From: Thermodesulfobacteriota bacterium
GTDB taxonomy: Bacteria > Desulfobacterota > WTBG01 > CAIYCZ01 > CAIRTM01
Assembly: GCA_026415325.1 (NCBI GenBank)
Contig: JAOAHH010000126.1
Location: 1 to 64,000 of the forward strand
Length of the DNA: 64,000 nucleotides
Direction: 5' to 3'
The position numbers were made by a program, and so were the translations under genes. The notes under the pieces are model-generated. The model was not told where the DNA came from. It saw nothing but the letters and a program-made list of their open reading frames with translations, and did no database searches. Positions 34,647 through 41,867 of this stretch are shown here, in pieces (positions within the stretch are counted from its first letter, which is position 1; every line of letters starts with the position of its first letter).

Positions 34647-35309
34647 ATGAAAAATCCTTTTACCTTGGTGCTGTTTATGAGTCTCATGGTCGGTACATTA
34701 ACAATACCGGACCAGTGTGCTGGCCAACGTGCCAAAAACGAGTACAATGACACAGCCGTTTCTGAATCATTCGGAGCTCGCCTTGGGCGGTATACCCTTA
34801 TTGAAGATGAGCTTGACGATATACCGAGAAGAATCACACGGTATGATTACCTGAAAGAAGCTGCGGAACCGCTTCGGCTTTTTAGCAGGCATCCAGGGCC
34901 TGAGTGTGCCATACTTAATCTGCAATGGCATCGGGGATCTATCTTTATCAATGATTTCACCATTGTGCCCGGTGAGATCCGGAAGCGCAAATGGCTTGAA
35001 CATGATGGCTCCGGCGATACCATTCTGTATCGCCTTTTTTCTCGCGATAACCGCCTCCTTCAGCACGCTCATCTGGAGCTCAAACCGACGCTATATTTTG
35101 ACAGCCTCGACGAAACCGATGGCACGCTTTCCGGCGGCGCATATCGCCGCGATAAATACGACTTTATCCTGAAAATACCGCTGTTGGACAAAGCAGCATG
35201 TAAAATATTCTTTTACCGACAAACTGCTCCGTTAAAGCAACGGATCCCGTCCGGTGTGGGCACCGGGCAGGAGCGCGAAGAAATCGTAATCGGCGGTGCT
35301 GAGTTTTAA
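34647..35309 (+). CDS. Secreted protein of unknown function, paired with the M64 peptidase
   Basis: I do not recognise this 220-residue protein. A signal peptide spans residues 1-26 (cleavage near C-A-G-Q). The mature region is hydrophilic with beta-strand-like stretches: I-F-I-N-D-F-T-I-V-P-G-E-I-R near residue 96 and Y-D-F-I-L-K-I-P-L near residue 174. There is no lipobox and no known catalytic motif. It lies 28 bases upstream of a secreted M64 metallopeptidase under a shared promoter. A role as a partner, chaperone or inhibitor of that enzyme is possible, but this is inference from position only. Confidence 0.65.
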   Translation: MKNPFTLVLFMSLMVGTLTIPDQCAGQRAKNEYNDTAVSESFGARLGRYTLIEDELDDIPRRITRYDYLKEAAEPLRLFSRHPGPECAILNLQWHRGSIFINDFTIVPGEIRKRKWLEHDGSGDTILYRLFSRDNRLLQHAHLELKPTLYFDSLDETDGTLSGGAYRRDKYDFILKIPLLDKAACKIFFYRQTAPLKQRIPSGVGTGQEREEIVIGGAEF

Positions 35310-35337
35310 TCATTGCCCTCCCCTCACGTAACCTACT

Positions 35338-37023
35338 ATGGTTCGATCCGGCATGCTTCATACAATATTCCAACACATCTGTGTGCTGAGTAGTGCCGTA
35401 ACAGTTGCTGCTCTCTGCTTCATGCCGTATCAGGGACGTGCCGACACGGTCGTTAAAAAAAGAATCGACAATGGAGAGGACGCTGCTCGTTTTGTCATGG
35501 TGATTCTCGCAGAAGGATATACCGCTTCCCAGGAGGTACAATTCGAACAGGATGTAGACCGTCTCATCACAAAACTGTTTTCGGTAACCCCGTGGAAAGA
35601 ATATCGCAATGCCGTTAATCTCTATACACTCTTTACCCCTTCAGAAGAATCCGGCGCTGATCATCCATTAGATGGGATCTATGTGGATACCGTTTATGAT
35701 GCATCTTTTGATACCAACAATATTGCGCGTCTTTTGACTGTCAATGATGCGGCAGCATTGCGCACAGCGACCCGTATCCCCGAATTTGACACAGTCATCG
35801 TATTGGTCAATGACACTCGCTATGGGGGAAGCGGCGGGTCTGTCATCGTTGCCTCAGTGCACGAAGCGTCCGCTGAAATCATTTTGCATGAAGCCGGCCA
35901 TGTGATCGCGGGACTTGCCGATGAATACACCACTCCCTACCCGGGATATCCGCCGGGAGACGGCGAACCCAATGTGACGTTCCAGACACAACGGGAAAAG
36001 ATCAAATGGAAAAACTGGATTCCCCCTGAAACGCCGCTCCCGACCCCTGATGTATACCCAGAAAGCATTGGACTTTTTGAGGGCGCGCGCTATATGAGCA
36101 GCGGCATCTTTCGCCCTGCGTACTCCTGCCGCATGCGCACACTCAATCAAACGTTCTGCCCGATTTGCGCCGAATCGATCATTCTCAATATCTATAGGTA
36201 TATCGGTCTGATCGACGCCTATTACCCTGAAACAACCGATATTGAACTTGAGCCGGGCAAATCCCTGCGCATGGGCATTGTGCCTGCACCGTTGGGCGAA
36301 TCTCCTCACCGTACCTTCTTTTGGGATATTGACGGAGTACCTTTCGGTGATGATCAGCAGCAGGAGATTGTGCTCTTGCCATCAATGCTTCCACAAGGTG
36401 TGCACACGGTCAGTGTCCATGTCCGACATGCAACCGACCTTGTTAAAACAGATCCCACAGAATTGTTAGGTGCACATCAAACCTGGATTGTCAACAAACC
36501 ATTCTGTTCAGGAAAACTTTCAGGAAGCATCACCGATGCTACAAGAGGCACCCCTATAAGTAACGCTCAAATTGATATTAGTCCGGGAATTATGACATTT
36601 AAGACCGATACAAACGGATCTTTTATATGCGAGAACCTCGGGTGTGGGGTCTATACGGTTCGGGCAACTGCTCCGGGATACAATTCTTTCACGCAAGAAG
36701 TCTCGATCTCTGATGCGCGCCACAGCACCATAGCCATTGCCCTGCAACCAACAGCTGACTCATTCTATCTGCACGGCAGCATCATCGGTACGCCAAAGGG
36801 CTGTACTCTTACACTAAGCGGCGCCCGGACAGCATCAACCACACTGTCGAACGATGGCCGCTTTACATTCGGCCCCCTGCCGCCGGGCGAGTATCTCATT
36901 ATCGCCACAGCACCCGAATATCTGTTTTTCCCGCCACAGCAAAAAGTCACTATCAAAGACCGTGACATCACCCAGATCCGCTTTGCAGCGATCCGGCTCC
37001 CCTTCCCTGCAAAAAAGAAATGA
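35338..37023 (+). CDS. Secreted M64-family metallopeptidase with two C-terminal beta-sandwich domains
   Basis: This 561-residue protein has a signal peptide at residues 1-36 (cleavage near G-R-A-D) and the M64 core. The zinc site is H-E-A-G-H at 184-188 followed by G-L-A-D-E-Y at 192-197. Further on, G-L-F-E-G-A-R-Y, then R-P-A-Y-S-C-R-M-R and F-C-P-I-C-A-E are typical of the IgA-peptidase M64 family. Two carboxypeptidase-regulatory-like domains follow (about 380-465 and 470-555), each with G-x-Y-x-V/I-x-A-T-A-P. The prototype cleaves immunoglobulin A, but most homologues are environmental and of unknown substrate. It follows a secreted unknown from the same promoter. Confidence 0.9.
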   Translation: MVRSGMLHTIFQHICVLSSAVTVAALCFMPYQGRADTVVKKRIDNGEDAARFVMVILAEGYTASQEVQFEQDVDRLITKLFSVTPWKEYRNAVNLYTLFTPSEESGADHPLDGIYVDTVYDASFDTNNIARLLTVNDAAALRTATRIPEFDTVIVLVNDTRYGGSGGSVIVASVHEASAEIILHEAGHVIAGLADEYTTPYPGYPPGDGEPNVTFQTQREKIKWKNWIPPETPLPTPDVYPESIGLFEGARYMSSGIFRPAYSCRMRTLNQTFCPICAESIILNIYRYIGLIDAYYPETTDIELEPGKSLRMGIVPAPLGESPHRTFFWDIDGVPFGDDQQQEIVLLPSMLPQGVHTVSVHVRHATDLVKTDPTELLGAHQTWIVNKPFCSGKLSGSITDATRGTPISNAQIDISPGIMTFKTDTNGSFICENLGCGVYTVRATAPGYNSFTQEVSISDARHSTIAIALQPTADSFYLHGSIIGTPKGCTLTLSGARTASTTLSNDGRFTFGPLPPGEYLIIATAPEYLFFPPQQKVTIKDRDITQIRFAAIRLPFPAKKK

Positions 37024-37165
37024 TCGTTCTTTGGTCGTGGTGTGCTCGGTAAGGGGTTGCTTTCTCACCAGCAACGGCGTATATAAAATGCCACATTCTT
37101 GAATGCCTGTACCATTGGGAGAAAAGAGCGAGTGCTCTCAAAAGAAGTGTTGATACAGGGCTCCT

Positions 37166-37933
37166 ATGAAGCTTGTCCGATGTATCTATCAAGGAACCGT
37201 CCGGCACGGCATTCTTGAGGGCGAGGATATACACCTTGTCCGCAGTAAAAAGTTTGAGAGACACAGCATCACCAATACGGTCATCCCTCTTCGTGAGGTC
37301 ATGCTGTGTGCACCGTGTGTGCCGTCAAAAATTGTGGCAGTCGGACTCAACTACCGTGCCCATGCAGGAGAACTGAATATGCCCGTACCGGAGGAGCCGC
37401 TGCTGTTTTTAAAACCTCCAAGTGCGGTTATCGGCCATCATGATGCCATTGTTATGCCTGCAATGTCACGGCGGGTTGATTACGAGGGGGAGCTTGCAGT
37501 GGTCATTGGAAAACCATGCAGACATGTTCTCCCTGAGAATGCCCCGCATGTTATTCTTGGCTACACCTGCTGCAACGATGTCACGGCCAGAGACCTCCAG
37601 AAAAAGGACGGACAGTTTACCCGAAGCAAGGGGTTTGACACTTTCTGTCCTGTTGGACCGTGGATCGAAACAGAACTTGATCCGAATAACCTTGTAATAA
37701 CAACAAAGGTCAACAGCGTGACAAAGCAACACGCATGGACGGGTGACATGATTTTTTCTGTGTTTCATTTAGTCTCTTTTATTTCTCAGATCATGACACT
37801 CCTGCCCGGCGATATCATCGCCACCGGCACACCGCCTGGAATTGGCCCCCTGCAGCCGGGCGATCGAGTCGATATAACAATTCAGGGCATCGGCACCTTA
37901 TCCAATAGCGTTGTTAATGAACTGAAACCATAA
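37166..37933 (+). CDS. Fumarylacetoacetate hydrolase-family protein
   Basis: This 255-residue protein has the N-terminal cap (residues 1-50) and the FAH core: V-G-L-N-Y-R-A-H-A near residue 59, P-L-L-F-L-K-P-P-S-A-V-I-G near residue 74, and the metal ligands in R-V-D-Y-E-G-E-L-A-V-V-I-G near residue 105. F-D-T-F-C-P-V-G-P-W near residue 158 and G-D-I-I-A-T-G-T-P-P-G-I-G near residue 213 follow. These are hydrolases or decarboxylases of 2-oxo acids such as acylpyruvates, or isomerases/hydratases of the HpcE type. It precedes the E1 dehydrogenase genes but is separated from them by a promoter, so it may form its own unit. The substrate cannot be predicted. Confidence 0.88.
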   Translation: MKLVRCIYQGTVRHGILEGEDIHLVRSKKFERHSITNTVIPLREVMLCAPCVPSKIVAVGLNYRAHAGELNMPVPEEPLLFLKPPSAVIGHHDAIVMPAMSRRVDYEGELAVVIGKPCRHVLPENAPHVILGYTCCNDVTARDLQKKDGQFTRSKGFDTFCPVGPWIETELDPNNLVITTKVNSVTKQHAWTGDMIFSVFHLVSFISQIMTLLPGDIIATGTPPGIGPLQPGDRVDITIQGIGTLSNSVVNELKP

Positions 37934-37956
37934 GGGCAGGTGCTGCTCTTTATCTA

Positions 37957-37985
37957 TTGACAATCCTGAACAATCCTTCTACAAT
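37957..37985 (+). promoter_or_regulatory. Strong promoter for the E1 alpha/beta operon
   Basis: A perfect TTGACA (37957-37962), a 17-base spacer and TACAAT (37980-37985, 5/6) make this one of the best housekeeping-type promoters in the window. It leaves a leader of about 170 bases before the E1 alpha start, which is unusually long here. Confidence 0.65.
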
Positions 37986-38094
37986 TCCCGCTCCGTTCGC
38001 CTTACTGGGAAACCAAGCCGCACAGCCACAACCATTGTTTGGGAAGAGGTATTTTGCGTGCGCTGGACACAAAACACAAGAGTTGCCGTACGCA

Positions 38095-38123
38095 CCTGAT
38101 CCGGGTAAACCCGGCGATCCAGG
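38095..38123 (+). promoter_or_regulatory. Leader hairpin resembling the 3' half of a TPP riboswitch
   Basis: Inside the leader of the thiamine-diphosphate-dependent E1 genes, CCTGAT-CCGGG-TAAA-CCCGG-CG-ATC(C)AGG folds into a stem of about 11-12 base pairs. Its linear sequence follows the conserved thi-box half (A-CCTGATC-x-GG-x-TAA-xx-CC-x-GCG). The 5' half with CTGAGA was not found upstream, and no T tract follows, so it is neither a complete riboswitch by inspection nor an intrinsic terminator. The rest of the 37934-38161 gap shows nothing else recognisable. Confidence 0.3.
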
Positions 38124-38161
38124 AGCTGCAGACAACATCATGAAAGGGTTCATATCGTACC

Positions 38162-39148
38162 ATGGCATACATTGACCCGTACGCAATGTCCCCTGAAAAG
38201 AAAATCGCCCTACTTGAAACAATGGTGCTGATCAGGGTCTTTGAAGAGCGGGTAGCAACACTTTTTGCCCAGCAGCTCATCCCAGGTTTTGTGCATCTTT
38301 CGATCGGCCAGGAAGCGTCAACCGTTGGCAGTTGTGCTGCGCTGCGGCCTGACGATTACATCGTCTCTACCCATCGCGGCCATGCTCATATTTTGGCAAA
38401 AGGCGCTGATCCGAAATATATGTTCGCTGAATGCCTGGGGAAAAAGACCGGTTATTGCAAGGGCAAAGGTGGCTCCATGCACATTGCAGACTTCTCAAAA
38501 AACATTCTCGGTGCCAACGGTGTGGTTGGGGGTGGTTTTCCAATCATTATCGGTGCAGGATTCTCGATAAAGCTTCGCAAAACCGATCAAGTTGGTATGG
38601 TGTTTTTCGGCGACGGTGCATCAAACCGCGGCACCTTCCACGAGGCGTGCAACATGGCGGCTGTTTTTAAACTCCCGATCGTGTTTGTCTGCGAAAACAA
38701 TATGTATGCATCAACATCTCCAGCATCAAAAATGGTAGCCGGAGGATCGATTGCAGGCCGTGCTCATGCCTATGGCATTCCCGGTTTTATCACAGACGGC
38801 AGCAATGTGCTTGCCGTAGCAGAAGTGGTACAAGAAGCAGTTGACCGAGCACGCAGAGGCGAGGGGCCTTCTATCGTCGAAACCGAAACCTACCGCTATA
38901 AAGGGCACTTCGAAGGAGACAAACAAAAATATCGAACCCAAGATGAAATTCAAAACTATCGTATGACCCGTGACCCGATCGACCGATTTGAACGCGTGCT
39001 CCAAGAAGAAGGCATTTTAACAAAGACCGCAATCAAAGAGATCTGGGCAGCAGCGCATACGCGGATTGAAGAAGCGGTGCGCTTTGCTATGGAATCACCG
39101 CTTCCTGAACCGGAAGAAGCCCTTGACGATGTTTTTGTAAACCCGTAA
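38162..39148 (+). CDS. acoA: 2-oxoacid/acetoin dehydrogenase E1 component, alpha subunit
   Basis: This 328-residue E1 alpha has G-S-M-H-I-A-D near residue 103, the thiamine-diphosphate motif G-D-G-A-S-N-R-G-T-F-H-E (about 150-161) ending in the metal-binding E-N-N-M-Y-A near residue 180, and the phosphorylation-loop-like Y-R-Y-K-G-H. It is closest by eye to the acetoin/pyruvate dehydrogenase (AcoA/PdhA) type. The enzyme decarboxylates a 2-oxo acid or cleaves acetoin, passing the acyl or acetaldehyde unit to a lipoyl carrier. The start ATG at 38162 is at the expected place; the Shine-Dalgarno is weak. The gene symbol is a best guess because the substrate is not fixed by these motifs. Confidence 0.85.
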   Translation: MAYIDPYAMSPEKKIALLETMVLIRVFEERVATLFAQQLIPGFVHLSIGQEASTVGSCAALRPDDYIVSTHRGHAHILAKGADPKYMFAECLGKKTGYCKGKGGSMHIADFSKNILGANGVVGGGFPIIIGAGFSIKLRKTDQVGMVFFGDGASNRGTFHEACNMAAVFKLPIVFVCENNMYASTSPASKMVAGGSIAGRAHAYGIPGFITDGSNVLAVAEVVQEAVDRARRGEGPSIVETETYRYKGHFEGDKQKYRTQDEIQNYRMTRDPIDRFERVLQEEGILTKTAIKEIWAAAHTRIEEAVRFAMESPLPEPEEALDDVFVNP

Positions 39149-39160
39149 AGGAACCGATCA

Positions 39161-40213
39161 ATGGGCGTCCGAGACCTCTCATGTTCACTTGCCATGGCCG
39201 AAGCGCTTGCCGAAGAGATGGAACGGGATCCAACAGTGTTCATCATCGGTGAGGACCTGACGGCACACGGTGGCATCTTCGGTCAGTTTCGCGGCCTTCC
39301 GGAACGATTCCCCGATCGGATTATCGATACCCCCATTTCTGAAACCAGCATCGTCGGCGCAGGCATCGGTGCCGCGCTGACGGGTATGCGACCAATTATT
39401 GACATGCACTTTGCGGATTTTGTCACCACCGCAATGGACGAAATCGTCAACCAGATGGCAAAGCTGCGGTATATGTCGGGTGGCCAAGCAAAACTGCCGC
39501 TTGTGTTGTGGGCCCCGGACGGTGCCGGAATTTCTGCAGCGGCCCAGCACTCACAAAGTGTTGAAAGTTGGTTTATCCACACGCCGGGCCTTAAAGTGGT
39601 GGCACCGTTTGAGCCCGCTGATGTCAAAGGCCTGTTGAAGGCGGCAATTCGGGATGACGATCCGGTCATCTTTTTCCAGCACAAACGGCTGTTTCGGTGG
39701 ACCGGCCCGGTTGCAGAACATCACGAATATTTAGTTCCTTTGGGCAAAGCCCTTATCAAACGCCACGGCAGCGATGTGACAATCATCACATATTCCCGCA
39801 TGACCTATGAATGCTTGGAAGCGGCGCGTATCCTTGCGCAACAGGGGATTCAGGCTGAAGTGATTGATTTACGGACACTAAAACCGTTCGACATGGAATT
39901 GATCGCCGAATCACTACGCAAAACCCGCCGGGCTGTCATTGCCCATGAGGCCTGTTTAACAGGGGGGTTTGGTGCGGAAATCGCCGCTCGCATCGGTGAA
40001 GAGCTTTTTGAACACCTTGATGCACCTGTCCTGCGTGTCGCGGCAAAGGATGTTCCAATTCCCTTTAGTCCGGTACTTGAAAAATTCGTTTTGCCCCAGG
40101 CTGAAGATATCCTGAATGCCGTGCGCACGGTAATGAAGTACCCCTCACGTGCTGTTACGCGTGCCTGTTCGATAACCAAAACACCTCGCTCAAAACGAAG
40201 GCGATCGGGATAA
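39161..40213 (+). CDS. acoB: 2-oxoacid/acetoin dehydrogenase E1 component, beta subunit
   Basis: The 350-residue E1 beta starts with A-L-A-E-E-M-E-R-D and has I-I-G-E-D-L-x-x-H-G-G-I-F-G-Q, then D-T-P-I-S-E-T-S-I-V-G-A-G-I-G-A-A with the catalytic Glu near residue 65. A-A-A-Q-H-S-Q-S near residue 129 carries the active-site His. The C-terminal transketolase-like domain shows V-I-D-L-R-T-L-K-P-F-D. It follows E1 alpha by 12 bases with AAGGAACC upstream. The E2 acyltransferase and E3 lipoamide dehydrogenase genes that normally follow are absent; a phosphotriesterase-like gene follows instead. The last 20 residues are basic and not part of the family core. Confidence 0.88.
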   Translation: MGVRDLSCSLAMAEALAEEMERDPTVFIIGEDLTAHGGIFGQFRGLPERFPDRIIDTPISETSIVGAGIGAALTGMRPIIDMHFADFVTTAMDEIVNQMAKLRYMSGGQAKLPLVLWAPDGAGISAAAQHSQSVESWFIHTPGLKVVAPFEPADVKGLLKAAIRDDDPVIFFQHKRLFRWTGPVAEHHEYLVPLGKALIKRHGSDVTIITYSRMTYECLEAARILAQQGIQAEVIDLRTLKPFDMELIAESLRKTRRAVIAHEACLTGGFGAEIAARIGEELFEHLDAPVLRVAAKDVPIPFSPVLEKFVLPQAEDILNAVRTVMKYPSRAVTRACSITKTPRSKRRRSG

Positions 40214-40238
40214 CGTGGATCTCCCGCCACCGCACGGC

Positions 40239-41210
40239 ATGAATATGACGATCACAACCGTTACTGGGAATATCTCGCCAGAACAGCTTGGCCCAACACT
40301 CATGCACGAGCATGTCTTCGTGCAGTACGGTGGTCCATCATCCCCCTATAGTACCCCCGGTGAGGTGTTCGATGAGCTTGTTGCTTCGTGCACTGTCGCG
40401 ATCGACCAAATGAAACGCTACGGCGTCCGGACAGTTGTGGATCCGACAACCGTTGATCTTGGCCGCAACATTCCGCTCCTTGTTGCGCTGAGCACCACAA
40501 CGTCATTTCAGATCATTTGTGCAACCGGTATCTACAGCACGGCCGTGTACCGGCGGATGCGAGACCGCTCTGGTGGGCCGGCGGCAATTGCCGATCTGTT
40601 TGTTCGTGAACTGACCCAGGGCATTGATGGATCAGGTGTGCGTGCAGGTATCATCAAAGTGGCTACCGGGGCTCAACGGATAACGGATGACGAGCGGGAA
40701 TTGCTCGAAGTTGCCGCACACACGGCATACGTCACCGGCGCTCCTGTTATCACGCATACCGAAGGCATGCATGGAGAGGAGCAGCAGCGCATTTTAATAA
40801 GTGGAGGCGTGTCACCCGAACGCATCATAATTGGTCATAGTTGTCTGTCACGTGATTTTAACTACCACCGACGCATCATCGAAGCAGGATCATATCTTGC
40901 GTTTGACCGGTTCGGCATGCCTGATATGCCAGATGAAGTGCGTGTTGCATCTTTACATGCTTTGATTGCTGCAGGGTTTACCTCACGCCTTGTTGTGTCT
41001 CATGACTCAGTATGGCATTGGGTGGACGGCCCAGTTATGGGAACAGGGGCTTATCGCAACTGGAAACCGACAAATTTCTTTGAGCGTATCATTCCCATGC
41101 TGCAGTATTGCGGTGTTCATGATGCCGACATCACAGCACTCTTGGTCGATAATCCACGACGGTTTTTTAGCAGTACGCATAGCGGGGGAAATTTCTCGCC
41201 GATTGTCTGA
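40239..41210 (+). CDS. Phosphotriesterase-family metal-dependent hydrolase
   Basis: This roughly 323-residue amidohydrolase TIM barrel contains the expected binuclear metal ligands in order. These are H-E-H near residue 22, the carboxylated-lysine site G-I-I-K-V-A-T near residue 136, H in V-I-T-H-T-E-G near residue 170, H in I-I-I-G-H-S near residue 198, and D in V-V-S-H-D near residue 258. Members include lactonases, esterases and the PhnP/Php-like phosphotriesterase-related proteins. Real phosphotriester hydrolysis is rare. The start is uncertain: ATG 40239 and ATG 40245 are in frame, and a GTG at 40215 directly follows the E1 beta stop. Position suggests a shared transcript with E1 alpha and beta. 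Confidence 0.85.
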   Translation: MNMTITTVTGNISPEQLGPTLMHEHVFVQYGGPSSPYSTPGEVFDELVASCTVAIDQMKRYGVRTVVDPTTVDLGRNIPLLVALSTTTSFQIICATGIYSTAVYRRMRDRSGGPAAIADLFVRELTQGIDGSGVRAGIIKVATGAQRITDDERELLEVAAHTAYVTGAPVITHTEGMHGEEQQRILISGGVSPERIIIGHSCLSRDFNYHRRIIEAGSYLAFDRFGMPDMPDEVRVASLHALIAAGFTSRLVVSHDSVWHWVDGPVMGTGAYRNWKPTNFFERIIPMLQYCGVHDADITALLVDNPRRFFSSTHSGGNFSPIV

Positions 41211-41273
41211 CGGTTTTATCAGGATGTTTTTTTGAGGGCGTGATAGATTCGTTAAAGGAAAGGAAAGTATATT

Positions 41274-41726
41274 ATGCGCGAGCTACTCAAAAATATCGCA
41301 GCACTCCCCGACCTTGAAATCGGACAAACACCCGATGATTTCAAGTGCCTTGCCGAGCGAACACTTGAGGCAAAGGAGAAGGTTATTTACTATATCGGGA
41401 GCGTCGAATTATTGTTGGAAGCATACGAACAGGCGTATGAGAACAACTATTATATTCCAACGAGGATAGAGCGAAATATTTTGGTCAAAATGCTCGCCCC
41501 TGACACCCCGGCGATGCGCGCATACCGGGCAACAGATGATGCGCAGATCAGGCAGACGCGCGCGCTCCCCAAGGATGTCGTGATGGACTATGCCGTGATG
41601 ATCCATGATGATCAGGTTGTCTTTTTTGCGCAGGACCCTCAGTTGTATGCGCTCGCAATAACATCGCCGTCGATTGCCGTTACTATGAAAGCAATGTTCA
41701 ACGCAATTTGGACCATGGCACACTGA
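41274..41726 (+). CDS. Stand-alone TrmB-type effector domain (no helix-turn-helix)
   Basis: The 150-residue protein matches the C-terminal part of TrmB-family regulators by eye: A-K-E-K-V-I-Y-Y-I-G-S, Y-I-P-T-R-I-E-R-N-I-L-V-K-M-L near residue 60, D-T-P-A-M-R-A-Y near residue 77, then V-M-I-H-D-D-Q-V-V-F-F and A-V-T-M-K-A-M-F-N-A-I-W. The N-terminal winged helix that normally binds DNA is absent. The gene has its own AAGGAAAGG about 10 bases before the ATG, so it is not simply a truncated remnant. It may bind a ligand and act through another protein. It ends the E1/phosphotriesterase run and is followed by a 141-base convergent gap with nothing recognisable. Confidence 0.7.
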   Translation: MRELLKNIAALPDLEIGQTPDDFKCLAERTLEAKEKVIYYIGSVELLLEAYEQAYENNYYIPTRIERNILVKMLAPDTPAMRAYRATDDAQIRQTRALPKDVVMDYAVMIHDDQVVFFAQDPQLYALAITSPSIAVTMKAMFNAIWTMAH

Positions 41727-41867
41727 CCGGTCTTTATATTCCCAAAAACAGTACAAAAGGGGGAAACCATACAGAGTCGTTTTGCGCTGCAGGATGTGCT
41801 TTGGGATACACCTTTTGATAAGCTCCTGGGGGCGCCGTGCTGCAGAGGAACCTATCCGGTGCTCCGT

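Noticed and set aside
37980-38161. A complete, standard TPP riboswitch
   Set aside because: Only the 3' half resembles the thi-box. The CTGAGA element and a pairing 5' strand for the closing stem were not found, so I report only a hairpin and a lead.
37957-38222. Short opposing open frames across the E1 leader (72 and 90 codons)
   Set aside because: Neither has recognisable motifs. The region is explained by a promoter and an untranslated leader, and the minus frame runs into the E1 alpha gene.
41190-41240. Intrinsic terminator after the phosphotriesterase-like gene
   Set aside because: A run of seven T residues is present, but the preceding inverted repeat is only four base pairs (CTGA/TCAG).
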